The notes under the pieces are model-generated. The model saw nothing but the letters and a program-made list of their open reading frames with translations. It was not told the origin of the DNA and ran no database searches. 64,000 nt of DNA, taken from assembly GCF_030159255.1 (NCBI RefSeq), contig NZ_BSCT01000040.1, positions 1 to 64,000 on the forward strand. The letters are read 5' to 3'. Shown here in pieces: positions 17,038 through 25,441 of the stretch. How positions within the stretch are numbered: the first letter of the stretch is position 1; each line of letters begins with the position of its first letter. A program made the translations under genes and the position numbers. This DNA is from Bradyrhizobium sp. SSBR45G. Its GTDB lineage: Bacteria; Pseudomonadota; Alphaproteobacteria; Rhizobiales; Xanthobacteraceae.

Positions 17038-17921
17038 GCCGGCAGCCACAGATCGCATTGTTGCCGGATCGGCGGCTGCATCTGCAGGATGGGCCGATCG
17101 ATCTGATCATCGGGGCCGACGGCTCGGAGGCCGATATTCGTGAGGCCTATCGCGCCGCGGCGGAGCGTTTCACAGGTTTGCTCGATGAGCTCTGCGCAGA
17201 GCTGCCCGAATTGCGAAGGGCGGCGGATCCGGATCATCGCGCGCTGAAGGGTGTTGTAGCGCGGCGCATGCACGATGCGGTGGCGTCCTTTGCGCGCGAG
17301 ACGTTCATCACGCCGATGGCGGCAGTGGCCGGGGCCGTGGCCGAGGAGATTCTCGGTGCCATGACGCGTACAGCGCGATTGACGCGCGCCTATGTCAACA
17401 ATGGCGGCGACATTGCGCTTCATCTCCAGGATGCCGCGACGTTCAGCGTCGGGCTGATGGATCGGCCGGACAGCGAGGGCGTGCTGCGTCGGATGACGCT
17501 CCGCGCTGACGATGCGATCCGCGGCGTCGCCACGTCTGGCCGTCATGGCCGCAGCTTCTCGCTCGGCATCGCCGATGCGGTGACCGTGCTGGCGCGGAGC
17601 GCCGCACAGGCCGATGCCGCGGCGACCGTGATCGGCAATGCCGTCGATCTCCCCGGCCATCCCGCCGTTCTTCGCCGTCCCGCCTGCGAGCTGCAGCCGG
17701 ACAGCGATCTCGGTCATCGGCTGGTCACGCGCGAGGTCGGAGACCTGAGCGATGCTGAGGTCGCGACCGCGCTGACTGCAGGCGAGCGATGTGCGCAAGC
17801 GTTGCTGTCGAACGGCCTGATCGAAGGCGCCGTGCTGCAGCTCTGCGGCACCATCTGCGTCGTCGGCGCGCGTCCGATCGAGATCGTTCGACCGCCCCAG
17901 TTGCGGGCGGCAGCCGCGTGA
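17034..17921 (+). CDS. UPF0280-family protein (ApbE-related), role in nicotinate locus unknown
   Basis: A 295-residue protein of the UPF0280 family, distantly related to the flavin transferase ApbE. The first 60 residues are polar; the core has TRAYVNNGGDIALHL and SGRHGRSFSLGIADA, the two best conserved family motifs. No signal peptide is seen. Its ATG at 17034 overlaps the reductase stop (ATGA), so it is translationally coupled to the reductase. Attaching or handling a flavin for the reductase is one possibility; a catalytic step after the enamidase is another. Neither is shown by the sequence. Confidence 0.8.
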   Translation: MSRQPQIALLPDRRLHLQDGPIDLIIGADGSEADIREAYRAAAERFTGLLDELCAELPELRRAADPDHRALKGVVARRMHDAVASFARETFITPMAAVAGAVAEEILGAMTRTARLTRAYVNNGGDIALHLQDAATFSVGLMDRPDSEGVLRRMTLRADDAIRGVATSGRHGRSFSLGIADAVTVLARSAAQADAAATVIGNAVDLPGHPAVLRRPACELQPDSDLGHRLVTREVGDLSDAEVATALTAGERCAQALLSNGLIEGAVLQLCGTICVVGARPIEIVRPPQLRAAAA

Positions 17922-17963
17922 GGTTTGATGCATGATGGGCTGGAACATGAGGGACTGTCGACG

Positions 17964-18548
17964 ATGAGCGCCGTCATCCGGAAGATCGTGACTGTGGTCG
18001 AGGAAGTCCATCAGGAGATGGGCAAGGCCGTCTCGCCGCCGACGCGGCGGGCTGCGGCGATTGCCGTGATCGAGAATCCGTTCGCCGGCCGCTACGTCGA
18101 GGATCTCTCGCCGCTGATCGCGATCGGCGAGGAACTCGGCGAGATGCTGGCCAGGCGCGCGGTGGCTGCGCTCGGCATCGAGGGGCCGGCGGCGCATAGC
18201 TATGGCAAGGCCGCGGCCGTCGGCAGCGACGGCGAGCTCGAGCATGCGGCGGCGATCCTGCATCCGAAGATGGGCGCGCCGGTGCGCAAGGTGCTCGGCA
18301 AGGGCGCGGCGCTGATCCCGTCGTCGAAGAAGCGCGGCGGCGTCGGCTGCACGCTCGACATTCCGCTCGGGCACAAGGACGCGGCCTTCGTGCGCAGTCA
18401 TTTCGACGGCATGGAGGTGCAGATCAACGATGCGCCTCGCGCGAACGAGATCATGGTCGCTCTCGCCGTGACCGACAGCGGCCGTCCCTTGCCAAGGGTC
18501 GGCGGGCTCACGGTCGCCGAGATCAAGGGCGACGACGGGTTGCGATAG
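17964..18548 (+). CDS. DUF1185 (amino acid synthesis) family protein
   Basis: A 194-residue protein of the DUF1185/amino acid synthesis family (PF06684), whose biochemical role is not established. Recognisable parts are IRKIVTVVEE at the N-terminus, the AHSYGKAA motif and GKGAALIPSSKKRGG. The ATG at 17964 is chosen because GAGGGA lies at 17949-17954; ATG 17928 and TTG 17925 are alternatives. It is the third gene of the reductase operon, 42 bases after the UPF0280 gene. Context makes it a candidate for a missing step or accessory function in nicotinate breakdown. Confidence 0.75.
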   Translation: MSAVIRKIVTVVEEVHQEMGKAVSPPTRRAAAIAVIENPFAGRYVEDLSPLIAIGEELGEMLARRAVAALGIEGPAAHSYGKAAAVGSDGELEHAAAILHPKMGAPVRKVLGKGAALIPSSKKRGGVGCTLDIPLGHKDAAFVRSHFDGMEVQINDAPRANEIMVALAVTDSGRPLPRVGGLTVAEIKGDDGLR

Positions 18549-18593
18549 TTCGAACGGTCTACGCGAATTCGAGACAACATGGAGGCTAAGGGA

Positions 18594-19796
18594 ATGCAAC
18601 GGAGAACGATGCTTGCGGCAGGCCTGGGCCTTGCCGTCGCCGGACTGATGGGCACGGCGCGTGCCGAGGACGTCATCAAGATCGGCGAGATCAACAGCTA
18701 TTCGCTGCTGCCGGCGTTCACCGAGCCCTATCGCAAGGGCTGGCAGCTCGCGGTCGAGGAGGTCAATGCGGCCGGCGGCATCAACGGCAAGAAGCTCGTC
18801 GTCGTTTCCAAGGACGACAGCGGCAAGCCGGCTGACGCGCAGACCGCGGCCAACGAGCTGGTGTCGAGCGAGAACGTCGCGATGCTCGCCGGCACGTTCC
18901 TGTCGAACATCGGTCTCGCCGTTAGCGACTTCGCCAACCAGAAGAAGGTGTTCTTCCTGGCGGCCGAGCCGCTGACCGACGCCATCACCTGGTCGAAGGG
19001 CAACAAATACACCTTCCGCTTGCGGCCCTCCAACTACATGCAGGCCGCGATGCTGGTCGAGGAGGCCGCCAAGCTTCCCGCCAAGCGCTGGGCCACGATT
19101 GCGCCGAACTACGAATATGGCCAGTCGGCGGTCGCCGTCTTCAAGAAGCTGCTCTCGGAGAAGCGCCCGGACATCCAGTGGGTCGACGAGCAGTGGCCGC
19201 CACAGGGCAAGATCGATGCGGGTCCGGTGGTGCAGGCCGTCGCCGCCGCCAATCCGGAAGCGATCCTCAACGTCACCTTCGGCGCCGACCTCGTCAAGCT
19301 GGTCCGCGAGGGCAACACGCGCGGCCTGTTCAAGGACCGCAAGGTCGTCAGCTTCCTGACCGGCGAGCCGGAATATCTCGATCCGCTCAAGGAGGAGACG
19401 CCGGAAGGCTGGATCGTCACCGGCTATCCCTGGTACTCGATCAAGACCCCGGAGCATGACGCGTTCCTGAAGGCCTATCAGACCAAGTACAACGACTATC
19501 CGCGGCTCGGCTCGATCGTCGGCTACCAGACCATCAAGTCGGCCGCCGCCATTCTCGCCAAGGCCGGCTCGACCGACACCGACAAGCTGATCGTCGCTGC
19601 CGAGGGTCTCTCGGTGCCGTCGCCGTTCGGCGAGATCACCTTCCGCAAGATCGATCACCAGTCGACGCTCGGTGCTTATGTCGGCAAGACCGCGCAGAAG
19701 GACGGCAAGGGCATCATGGTCGACACCGTCTACCGCAAGGGCTCGGACTATCTGCCTGGTGACGAAGAGGTCGGCAAGCTCCGGCCGAAGGACTGA
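18594..19796 (+). CDS. Branched-chain-type ABC importer binding protein (LivK-like)
   Basis: A 400-residue periplasmic binding protein of the Leu/Ile/Val-binding family (type I fold). The signal peptide covers about residues 1-24 (MQRRTML, hydrophobic core, then TARAED). GGAGG at 18581-18585 sets the ATG at 18594 over the one at 18579. Located in the reductase operon between DUF1185 and the fused permease gene, it probably captures nicotinate or a related pyridine carboxylate. The ligand is inferred only from position; members of this family bind aromatic acids as well as amino acids. Confidence 0.88.
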   Translation: MQRRTMLAAGLGLAVAGLMGTARAEDVIKIGEINSYSLLPAFTEPYRKGWQLAVEEVNAAGGINGKKLVVVSKDDSGKPADAQTAANELVSSENVAMLAGTFLSNIGLAVSDFANQKKVFFLAAEPLTDAITWSKGNKYTFRLRPSNYMQAAMLVEEAAKLPAKRWATIAPNYEYGQSAVAVFKKLLSEKRPDIQWVDEQWPPQGKIDAGPVVQAVAAANPEAILNVTFGADLVKLVREGNTRGLFKDRKVVSFLTGEPEYLDPLKEETPEGWIVTGYPWYSIKTPEHDAFLKAYQTKYNDYPRLGSIVGYQTIKSAAAILAKAGSTDTDKLIVAAEGLSVPSPFGEITFRKIDHQSTLGAYVGKTAQKDGKGIMVDTVYRKGSDYLPGDEEVGKLRPKD

Positions 19797-19838
19797 TCCA
19801 CACCTTCCTGCCTCCTCCTCCCGCGGGGGAGTGCGGGC

Positions 19839-19893
19839 GGGGTGAGGGAGCGCGACGCCTGATCTACAGGTTCGGGCCGAGATCCCTCACCCC
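19839..19893. repeat. Palindromic intergenic repeat between binding-protein and permease genes
   Basis: GGGGTGAGGGA (19839-19849) and its exact complement TCCCTCACCCC (19883-19893) bracket a 33-base loop. A smaller hairpin (CTCCC-GCGG-GGGAG type) lies just before it. The element resembles dispersed repeats of Bradyrhizobium. In a transcript it could form a stable stem that lets the binding-protein message accumulate over the permease message. Confidence 0.55.
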
Positions 19894-19980
19894 ACGCTTG
19901 CGCGCCGGCTCTCATGCTCGAGAGCAAGAGCGCCGACGCGGCTCATTCGACACCGACGACCTCCCTCACGCGGACCGCCC

Positions 19981-21867
19981 ATGGCCTTCTATTTCGTCCA
20001 GTTCCTGACCGGCCTTGCCAGTGCAGCTTCGCTGTTCCTGGTGGCGTCGGGACTGTCGATCATCTTCGGCGTCACCCGCATCGTGAATTTCGCCCATGGC
20101 GCATTCTACATGCTCGGCGCCTATGTGGCGTTCTCGCTGACGGAGCGGCTGTCCGGCGCATTCGGCTTCTGGGGCAGCATCGTCGTCGCGGCCGTCGTTG
20201 TGGCTGCGATCGGCGTGTTCGTCGAGATGGTGCTGCTGCGCCGGATCTATCATGCACCGGAGCTGTTTCAGCTGCTCGCCACCTTCGGCCTGACCTTGAT
20301 GGTCGAGGATCTCGTGGTCCTGATCTGGGGCCCGGATGACCTGGTCGGCCGCCGCGCGCCCGGCTTCAAGGGCGCCGTCGACTTCTTCGGACAGAACATT
20401 CCGAGCTACGACCTCTTCCTGATCGCGCTCGGCCCGATCGTGCTCGGTGCGCTGTGGCTGCTGTTCCAGCGCACACGCTGGGGCATCCTGGTGCGCGCGG
20501 CGACGCAGGACCGCGACATGGTCGCGGCGCTCGGCGTCAATCAGAAATGGCTGTTCACGTCGGTGTTCGCGCTCGGCGTCTTCCTGGCCGCGCTCGGCGG
20601 CGCGCTGCAGATTCCGCGCGATGCGGTCCACCACGCGATGGACCTGCGCATCATCGTCGAAGTGTTCGTCGTGGTCGTGATCGGCGGCCTCGGCAGCATC
20701 CTCGGCGCCTTCGTCGCGGCCGTGCTGGTGTCCGAGCTCAACGCCTTCGGCATCCTCGTTTTCCCGACCATCTCGCTGATCCTGGTGTTCCTGGTGATGG
20801 CCGTCGTGCTGGTCGTGCGGCCCTGGGGCCTGTTCGGCAAGAAGGAAGCACCGGCGCGCCGCACGCCCGGCCTGACCGTGATTCCCTGGCGTCCGCTGTC
20901 GTCGGTCGAGCGCCTGGCGTCGCTGGCCGCGCTGGCGTTCGCGGCGATGCTGCCTTTCGTCAGCGGCAACTACGCGTTGAACGTCGGCGCCGAGATCGCG
21001 ATCTTCGTGATCTTTGCGGCGTCGCTGCATTTCCTGATGGCGGTGGGCGGGCTCGCCTCGTTCGGCCACGCCGCCTATTTCGGCCTCGGCGCCTATGGCG
21101 TCGCGTTCCTCGCCAAGATCGCGGGCCTGCCGATGATCGTCTGCCTGCTGCTCGGACCCCTGCTCGGCGCGGCGGGGGCGGCGGTGTTCGGCGCCTTCGC
21201 CGTGCAGCTCTCCGGCGTGTACTTCGCGATGCTGACGCTCGCCTTCGCCCAGATCGTCTGGTCGATCGCCTTCCAATGGGTCGCGGTCACCGGCGGCGAC
21301 AACGGCATTCTCGGGCTCTGGCCGGAAAAATGGGCGGCCTCGCCGTCGCATTTCTATTGGCTGGCGCTCGGCGTTTCAGCCGTCGTCGTCAGCGCGCTGC
21401 GCCTGATCACCTTCTCGCCGTTCGGCTACGCGCTGCGCGCGATGCGCGACTCGCCGCTGCGCAGCGAGTCGATCGGCATCAACGGCAAACGCATCCAATG
21501 GACGGCCTTCATCATCGCCGGCACCACGGCCGGCATCGGTGGCGCGCTGTTCGCCTATCTCAAGGGCAGCGTCTTCCCTGACAATATGGGCATCTCGCTG
21601 TCGGTCGACGCGCTGGTCATGGTGCTGCTCGGCGGCGTCGAGACGGTGCCCGGCGCGATCTTCGGCGCCATCGTCTACAAGGCGCTCAACATCTGGCTGG
21701 TCAGCCAGACCGATCTCTCCAAGCTCGTGCTCGGCATCTTCATCGTGCTGATCGTCGTCGTATTTCCCAAGGGCATCGTCGGCGTGGTCGAGAGCGTCAT
21801 GCACCGGCGGCGTACGGCGGCGCCGAAAGCCGCTCCGCTGTCGGCCAAGATGGAGGGCGCACAATGA
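19981..21867 (+). CDS. Fused branched-chain-type ABC permease (LivH-LivM)
   Basis: A 628-residue fusion of the two inner-membrane subunits normally encoded by livH and livM. Residues 1 to about 290 are LivH-like (GLSIIFGVTRIVNFAHGAFY near the start); about 310-615 are LivM-like (HFLMAVGGLASFGHAAYFGLG and the ALRAMRDSPLRSESIGI loop). Many membrane helices are evident in both halves. No good ribosome site precedes the ATG. It forms the channel for the substrate delivered by the upstream binding protein, powered by the next two gene products, whose starts overlap in ATGA junctions. Confidence 0.92.
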   Translation: MAFYFVQFLTGLASAASLFLVASGLSIIFGVTRIVNFAHGAFYMLGAYVAFSLTERLSGAFGFWGSIVVAAVVVAAIGVFVEMVLLRRIYHAPELFQLLATFGLTLMVEDLVVLIWGPDDLVGRRAPGFKGAVDFFGQNIPSYDLFLIALGPIVLGALWLLFQRTRWGILVRAATQDRDMVAALGVNQKWLFTSVFALGVFLAALGGALQIPRDAVHHAMDLRIIVEVFVVVVIGGLGSILGAFVAAVLVSELNAFGILVFPTISLILVFLVMAVVLVVRPWGLFGKKEAPARRTPGLTVIPWRPLSSVERLASLAALAFAAMLPFVSGNYALNVGAEIAIFVIFAASLHFLMAVGGLASFGHAAYFGLGAYGVAFLAKIAGLPMIVCLLLGPLLGAAGAAVFGAFAVQLSGVYFAMLTLAFAQIVWSIAFQWVAVTGGDNGILGLWPEKWAASPSHFYWLALGVSAVVVSALRLITFSPFGYALRAMRDSPLRSESIGINGKRIQWTAFIIAGTTAGIGGALFAYLKGSVFPDNMGISLSVDALVMVLLGGVETVPGAIFGAIVYKALNIWLVSQTDLSKLVLGIFIVLIVVVFPKGIVGVVESVMHRRRTAAPKAAPLSAKMEGAQ

Positions 21868-22655
21868 GCCTCGGCGTGTCCCTGCTCGCGGTCGAAGGCC
21901 TGTCGAAATCCTATGGCGGCATTCACGCCGTCCGCAGTGTGTCGTTCATGCTGCAGGCCGGTGAGATCCTGGCGCTGATCGGTCCGAACGGTGCGGGCAA
22001 GAGCACCTGCTTCGACATGCTGAATGGCCAGAACGTGCCGGACAGTGGCCGCATCACGGTCATGGGCGAGGAGACCACCGGGCGCAAGCCGCGCGACGTG
22101 TGGCGGCTCGGGGTCGGACGCACCTTCCAGATCACCGCGACCTATCCGACCATGACCGTGCGCGAGAACATCCAGGTCGCGCTGGTCTCGCATCATCGCC
22201 GCCTGTACGATTTGTGGAGCCCGATGATCGGAATCGAACGCGGCGAGGCTGATCGCCTGCTCGATCTCGTCGGCATGGCCGGCTACGCCGAGCGGCCCTG
22301 CGGCGAGCTCGCCTATGGCGACCTCAAGCGGCTGGAGCTTGCGATCGCGCTGGCCAATCATCCTAAGCTGCTCCTGATGGACGAGCCGACCGCCGGCATG
22401 GCGCCGCGCGAGCGCGTCGAGCTGATGCGGCTGACCGCCAAGATCGCTCGCGAGCAGTCGATCGGCGTGCTGTTCACCGAGCACGACATGGACGTCGTGT
22501 TCGAGCATGCCGACCGCATTCTCGTGCTCAATCGCGGCAGCCTGATCGCGCAGGGCTCGCCCGCCGAGGTGCGCGCCAACCGCGAGGTGCAGGCGATCTA
22601 TCTCGGCGAAGGCCTGCTGTATGATGCACGGCATCGCGAGGGAGCCCCGGCATGA
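21864..22655 (+). CDS. Branched-chain-type ABC ATPase (LivG-like)
   Basis: A 263-residue ATPase. Walker A is GPNGAGKST near residues 38-46, Walker B is LLLMDEPTAGM, and the H-loop region is VLFTEHDMD. The signature motif is the unusual CGELAYGDLKRLE where LSYGEQR would be typical. The start overlaps the permease stop (ATGA), and its own stop overlaps the next start the same way. It works as a heterodimer with the LivF-like protein. Confidence 0.92.
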   Translation: MSLGVSLLAVEGLSKSYGGIHAVRSVSFMLQAGEILALIGPNGAGKSTCFDMLNGQNVPDSGRITVMGEETTGRKPRDVWRLGVGRTFQITATYPTMTVRENIQVALVSHHRRLYDLWSPMIGIERGEADRLLDLVGMAGYAERPCGELAYGDLKRLELAIALANHPKLLLMDEPTAGMAPRERVELMRLTAKIAREQSIGVLFTEHDMDVVFEHADRILVLNRGSLIAQGSPAEVRANREVQAIYLGEGLLYDARHREGAPA

Positions 22656-23356
22656 AGCTGTCCGTCGCCAATCTCAACAGTCACTACGGCCCGGCGCATA
22701 TCCTGTTCGACATCGGCCTGGAGGTCGGCGAGGGCGAGGTGGTGGCGCTGCTCGGGCGCAACGGCGCCGGCAAGTCGACCACGTTCCGCTCGATCGTCGG
22801 CCTCGTCGCGCTGCGCGAGGGCCAGATCATGTTCGAAGGCAAGGACATCTCGACGGCGCCGACCCATGAGATCGTGCGAAGCGGTCTCGGCTACGTTCCC
22901 GAAGAGCGGCGCATCTTCACTGATCTCACGGTCGAGGAAAATCTCGAGGTCGGGCGGCAGAAGCCGCGGCCGGGCGCGCCGCAATGGACGCGCGAAAAGC
23001 TGTATCAGCTGTTTCCAAATCTCGGCGAGATGAAGAACCGGCCGGGCGGCCGCATGAGTGGCGGCGAGCAGCAGATGCTGACGATCGCGCGCACCCTGAT
23101 GGGCAATCCGTCGCTGGTGCTGCTGGACGAGCCGTCGGAAGGCCTGTCGCCGAAGATCGTCGAGCAGATGGTCGACGCCATCCTGGCCATGAAGACGGCC
23201 GGCGTCTCGCTGGTCGTCTCCGAGCAGAACCTGCATTTCGCCAAGCTGATCTCGGATCGGGCCTACATCATCGAGCGCGGCCGTATCTGCTTCGAAGGCA
23301 CCATGGCCGAGCTCGATGCGCGGCCCGACATCCGCGACGCGCATCTGTCGATCTGA
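22652..23356 (+). CDS. Branched-chain-type ABC ATPase (LivF-like)
   Basis: A 234-residue ATPase, standard length for LivF. Walker A is GRNGAGKST near residues 36-44, the signature is MSGGEQQML, Walker B is LVLLDEPSEGL, and the switch region contains VVSEQNLHFA. It completes a four-gene importer (binding protein, fused permease, two ATPases) in the nicotinate operon. The regulator gene starts 14 bases after its stop. Confidence 0.92.
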   Translation: MKLSVANLNSHYGPAHILFDIGLEVGEGEVVALLGRNGAGKSTTFRSIVGLVALREGQIMFEGKDISTAPTHEIVRSGLGYVPEERRIFTDLTVEENLEVGRQKPRPGAPQWTREKLYQLFPNLGEMKNRPGGRMSGGEQQMLTIARTLMGNPSLVLLDEPSEGLSPKIVEQMVDAILAMKTAGVSLVVSEQNLHFAKLISDRAYIIERGRICFEGTMAELDARPDIRDAHLSI

Positions 23357-23369
23357 GGCGAGGAAAGAT

Positions 23370-23885
23370 ATGGCCAAGAGCGCCACGCTGAAGCGATCGG
23401 CAAAAGCGGCGACAAAGACTGCGCTGAAGCCGGCGGCCAAGGCCGCCGTGAAGGCCGCGGCCAAGCCCGCGAAAACAAACTACGTGCTGGACGACCAGAT
23501 CGGCTTCATCCTGCGCCAGGTCTGGCAGCGCCACACCATGATCTTCGCGCGCGACATCGGTAGCAACCTGACGCCGACGCAATGGGCCGCGCTGTCGAAG
23601 CTGGTCGAGACCGGGCCATGCTCGCAGAATCAGCTGGGACGTTTCACCGCGATGGACGTCGCCACCATCAAGGGCGTGATCGACCGGCTGACCGCGCGCG
23701 GCCTCACCGAGACCAGCTCGGATCCGCAGGACGGGCGCCGGCTGCTCGTCAGCCTGACCCGCGCCGGCCAGCAGCTCGCAGAAAAGACCGCGCCGCTGGC
23801 ACTCGCCATCTCCAAGGAAACGCTGGCGCCACTGGATGCCAAGGAGCGCGAGACGCTGCTGGGGTTGTTGAGCCGGCTGCGGTAG
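23370..23885 (+). CDS. MarR-family regulator with a Lys/Ala-rich N-terminal tail
   Basis: A 171-residue MarR regulator. Residues 1 to about 40 are a histone-H1-like tail of Lys, Ala and Thr; the winged helix-turn-helix follows (LTPTQWAALSKL, QNQLGRFTAMDVATIKGVIDRL and DPQDGRRLLVSLT for the wing). The start is set by AGGAAAG at 23361-23367. As the last gene of the reductase operon it probably represses the locus and senses nicotinate or 6-hydroxynicotinate, as the MarR protein NicR does in Pseudomonas. The palindromes at 15321, 15509 and 25442 are its likely binding sites. Confidence 0.85.
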   Translation: MAKSATLKRSAKAATKTALKPAAKAAVKAAAKPAKTNYVLDDQIGFILRQVWQRHTMIFARDIGSNLTPTQWAALSKLVETGPCSQNQLGRFTAMDVATIKGVIDRLTARGLTETSSDPQDGRRLLVSLTRAGQQLAEKTAPLALAISKETLAPLDAKERETLLGLLSRLR

Positions 23886-23899
23886 CTCCAAACTCGCTG

Positions 23900-23993
23900 T
23901 CATTCCGGGACATCGCGAAGCGATGGGCCCGGAATCCATAACCACGATCGTGAGTATGGATTCCGGGCTCGTGCTACGCACGCCCCGGAATGA
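23900..23993. repeat. Dispersed palindromic repeat, copy A
   Basis: A nested inverted repeat: the outer arms TCATTCCGGG (23900-23909) and CCCGGAATGA (23984-23993) and the inner arms GCCCGGAATCCATA (23927-23940) and TATGGATTCCGGGC (23955-23968) are all perfect. It lies between the convergent marR and enamidase genes. Elements of this form are widespread in Bradyrhizobium intergenic DNA. Confidence 0.7.
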
Positions 23994-24069
23994 CGGCGGA
24001 AAGAGCCATGTAGCACACGCAAATTGTGCCGACTTGCGCGATTTCTCTGATTGCCACCAATCTCACCGC

Positions 24070-24150
24070 GTCATTGCGAGGCGCTCTTGCGCCGAAGCAA
24101 TCCAGAGTCGCACGCGCGGCCCTGGATTGCTTCGCTGCGCTCGCAATGAC
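24070..24150. repeat. Dispersed palindromic repeat, copy B (different family)
   Basis: Outer arms GTCATTGCGAG (24070-24080) and CTCGCAATGAC (24140-24150) and inner arms GAAGCAATCCAG (24094-24105) and CTGGATTGCTTC (24122-24133) are perfect complements. It ends 17 bases before the enamidase stop and could terminate transcripts from either side. Confidence 0.7.
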
Positions 24151-24166
24151 GGCAGAGAGAGCGAAC

Positions 24167-25363
24167 CTACTTCGCCACGATCTCCGGGATCCTCGTCGCT
24201 GGCGGCGTGTTGCGGCTGCGCTGGGTGCGGACGATGCCGTCGATGATGGTCATGCCGATGCCCGGGAGGTCGCCGAGCTGGACGCTGTCGAGCAAGGTGG
24301 TGGCCGGCGAGTGCTGCGCCTTGTCCATGATGACGAAATCGGCGGAGCGGCCGATTTCGATCAGGCCGCAATCGAGCTCGCGCATCCGCGCGGTGTTGCC
24401 GGTGGCGAAGCAGAACGCGAGCTCGGCCGGCACGTCGCCGAGCGAGGACAGCAGCGAGACCATGCGCAGGATGCCGAGCGGCTGCACGCCGGAGCCGGCC
24501 GGCGCGTCGGTGCCGAGGATGACGCGGTGGAGCTCGTTCATCTCGCGCGCGGTGCGCAAGGTGAACAGCGCCGAGCGCTCATTGCCGTTGTGAACCAGCT
24601 CGAGCCCGGCCTTGCAGCCCTCGCAGATGCAGCGGATCTGGTCGTCGGGCAAAGCGGTGTGGCCGCCATTGATGTGCCCGATCACGTCGGTGCCGGCTTC
24701 CAGCACCACGTCCTTGTCGATCAGGCCGGAGCCGGGGATCGAGGGGCCGCCGGTGTGGATGGTGCTCTGAATGCCGTATTTGCGCGCCCATCCGACCATC
24801 TTGCGCGCGGTCGGGCCGTCCTTGACGCCGCCGAGGCCGACCTCGCCGAGCAGCTTGACGCCGGCCGCGGCGAGCTCCTTGAAATCGTCCTCGACCATCT
24901 CGCATTCGATCACGGGCGCGCCGGCATGCACCTTCACGCCGCCGGGGCGGAGCGTCCAGAACGCGCGCTGCGCGAAGATCGCCATCGCCTTCAGCCCGAC
25001 CACGTCGCGCGGACGGCCGGGCATGTGCACCTCGCCGGCCGAGATCATCGTGGTGACGCCGCCATGCAGGTAGGAGTCGATCCAGTTGGTCTGGTTCTGC
25101 CGCGGCGTCCAGTCGCCCGCGACGGGGTGGACATGACTGTCGATCAGGCCCGGCGCCACTGTCGTGCCGTGGGCGTCGACGATCGTGGTTGCGCCTTCGG
25201 TGTCGACGTCCTTGAAACGGCCGATCGCGGTGATCTTGCCGTTCTCGGCAACGATGGTGTCGGCATCCAGGATCGGCCGTTCCATGGCGCCGGACAGCAT
25301 CAGGCCGATGTTGCGGATCACCAGCTTGCTGGGACCGGTTGCTTGCGGCGCGTCATGGGCCAT
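24167..25363 (-). CDS. ena: Enamidase (tetrahydro-6-oxonicotinate amidohydrolase)
   Basis: A 398-residue metal-dependent amidohydrolase that best fits enamidase (EC 3.5.2.18), which opens 1,4,5,6-tetrahydro-6-oxonicotinate to 2-formylglutarate and ammonia. Metal-ligand motifs include GLIDSHVHP near residues 73-81, an EVGLGG segment, an IHTGGPS segment and a late LGTDAPAGSG with the catalytic Asp. AAGGA lies eight bases upstream of the ATG at 25363. The gene converges on marR and carries, 79 bases upstream, the same palindrome as the reductase promoter. Generic dihydroorotase-like alternatives exist; the shared operator and the reductase make enamidase strongly preferred. Confidence 0.82.
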   Translation of the reverse strand: MAHDAPQATGPSKLVIRNIGLMLSGAMERPILDADTIVAENGKITAIGRFKDVDTEGATTIVDAHGTTVAPGLIDSHVHPVAGDWTPRQNQTNWIDSYLHGGVTTMISAGEVHMPGRPRDVVGLKAMAIFAQRAFWTLRPGGVKVHAGAPVIECEMVEDDFKELAAAGVKLLGEVGLGGVKDGPTARKMVGWARKYGIQSTIHTGGPSIPGSGLIDKDVVLEAGTDVIGHINGGHTALPDDQIRCICEGCKAGLELVHNGNERSALFTLRTAREMNELHRVILGTDAPAGSGVQPLGILRMVSLLSSLGDVPAELAFCFATGNTARMRELDCGLIEIGRSADFVIMDKAQHSPATTLLDSVQLGDLPGIGMTIIDGIVRTQRSRNTPPATRIPEIVAK

Positions 25364-25441
25364 CGGGATGTCCTTCTCTCCTGGCGAAGCATTTTGCGGC
25401 AGTTTGCGCCCGCACGCGGCGCAGCATCAAGCCGGTTTTGG

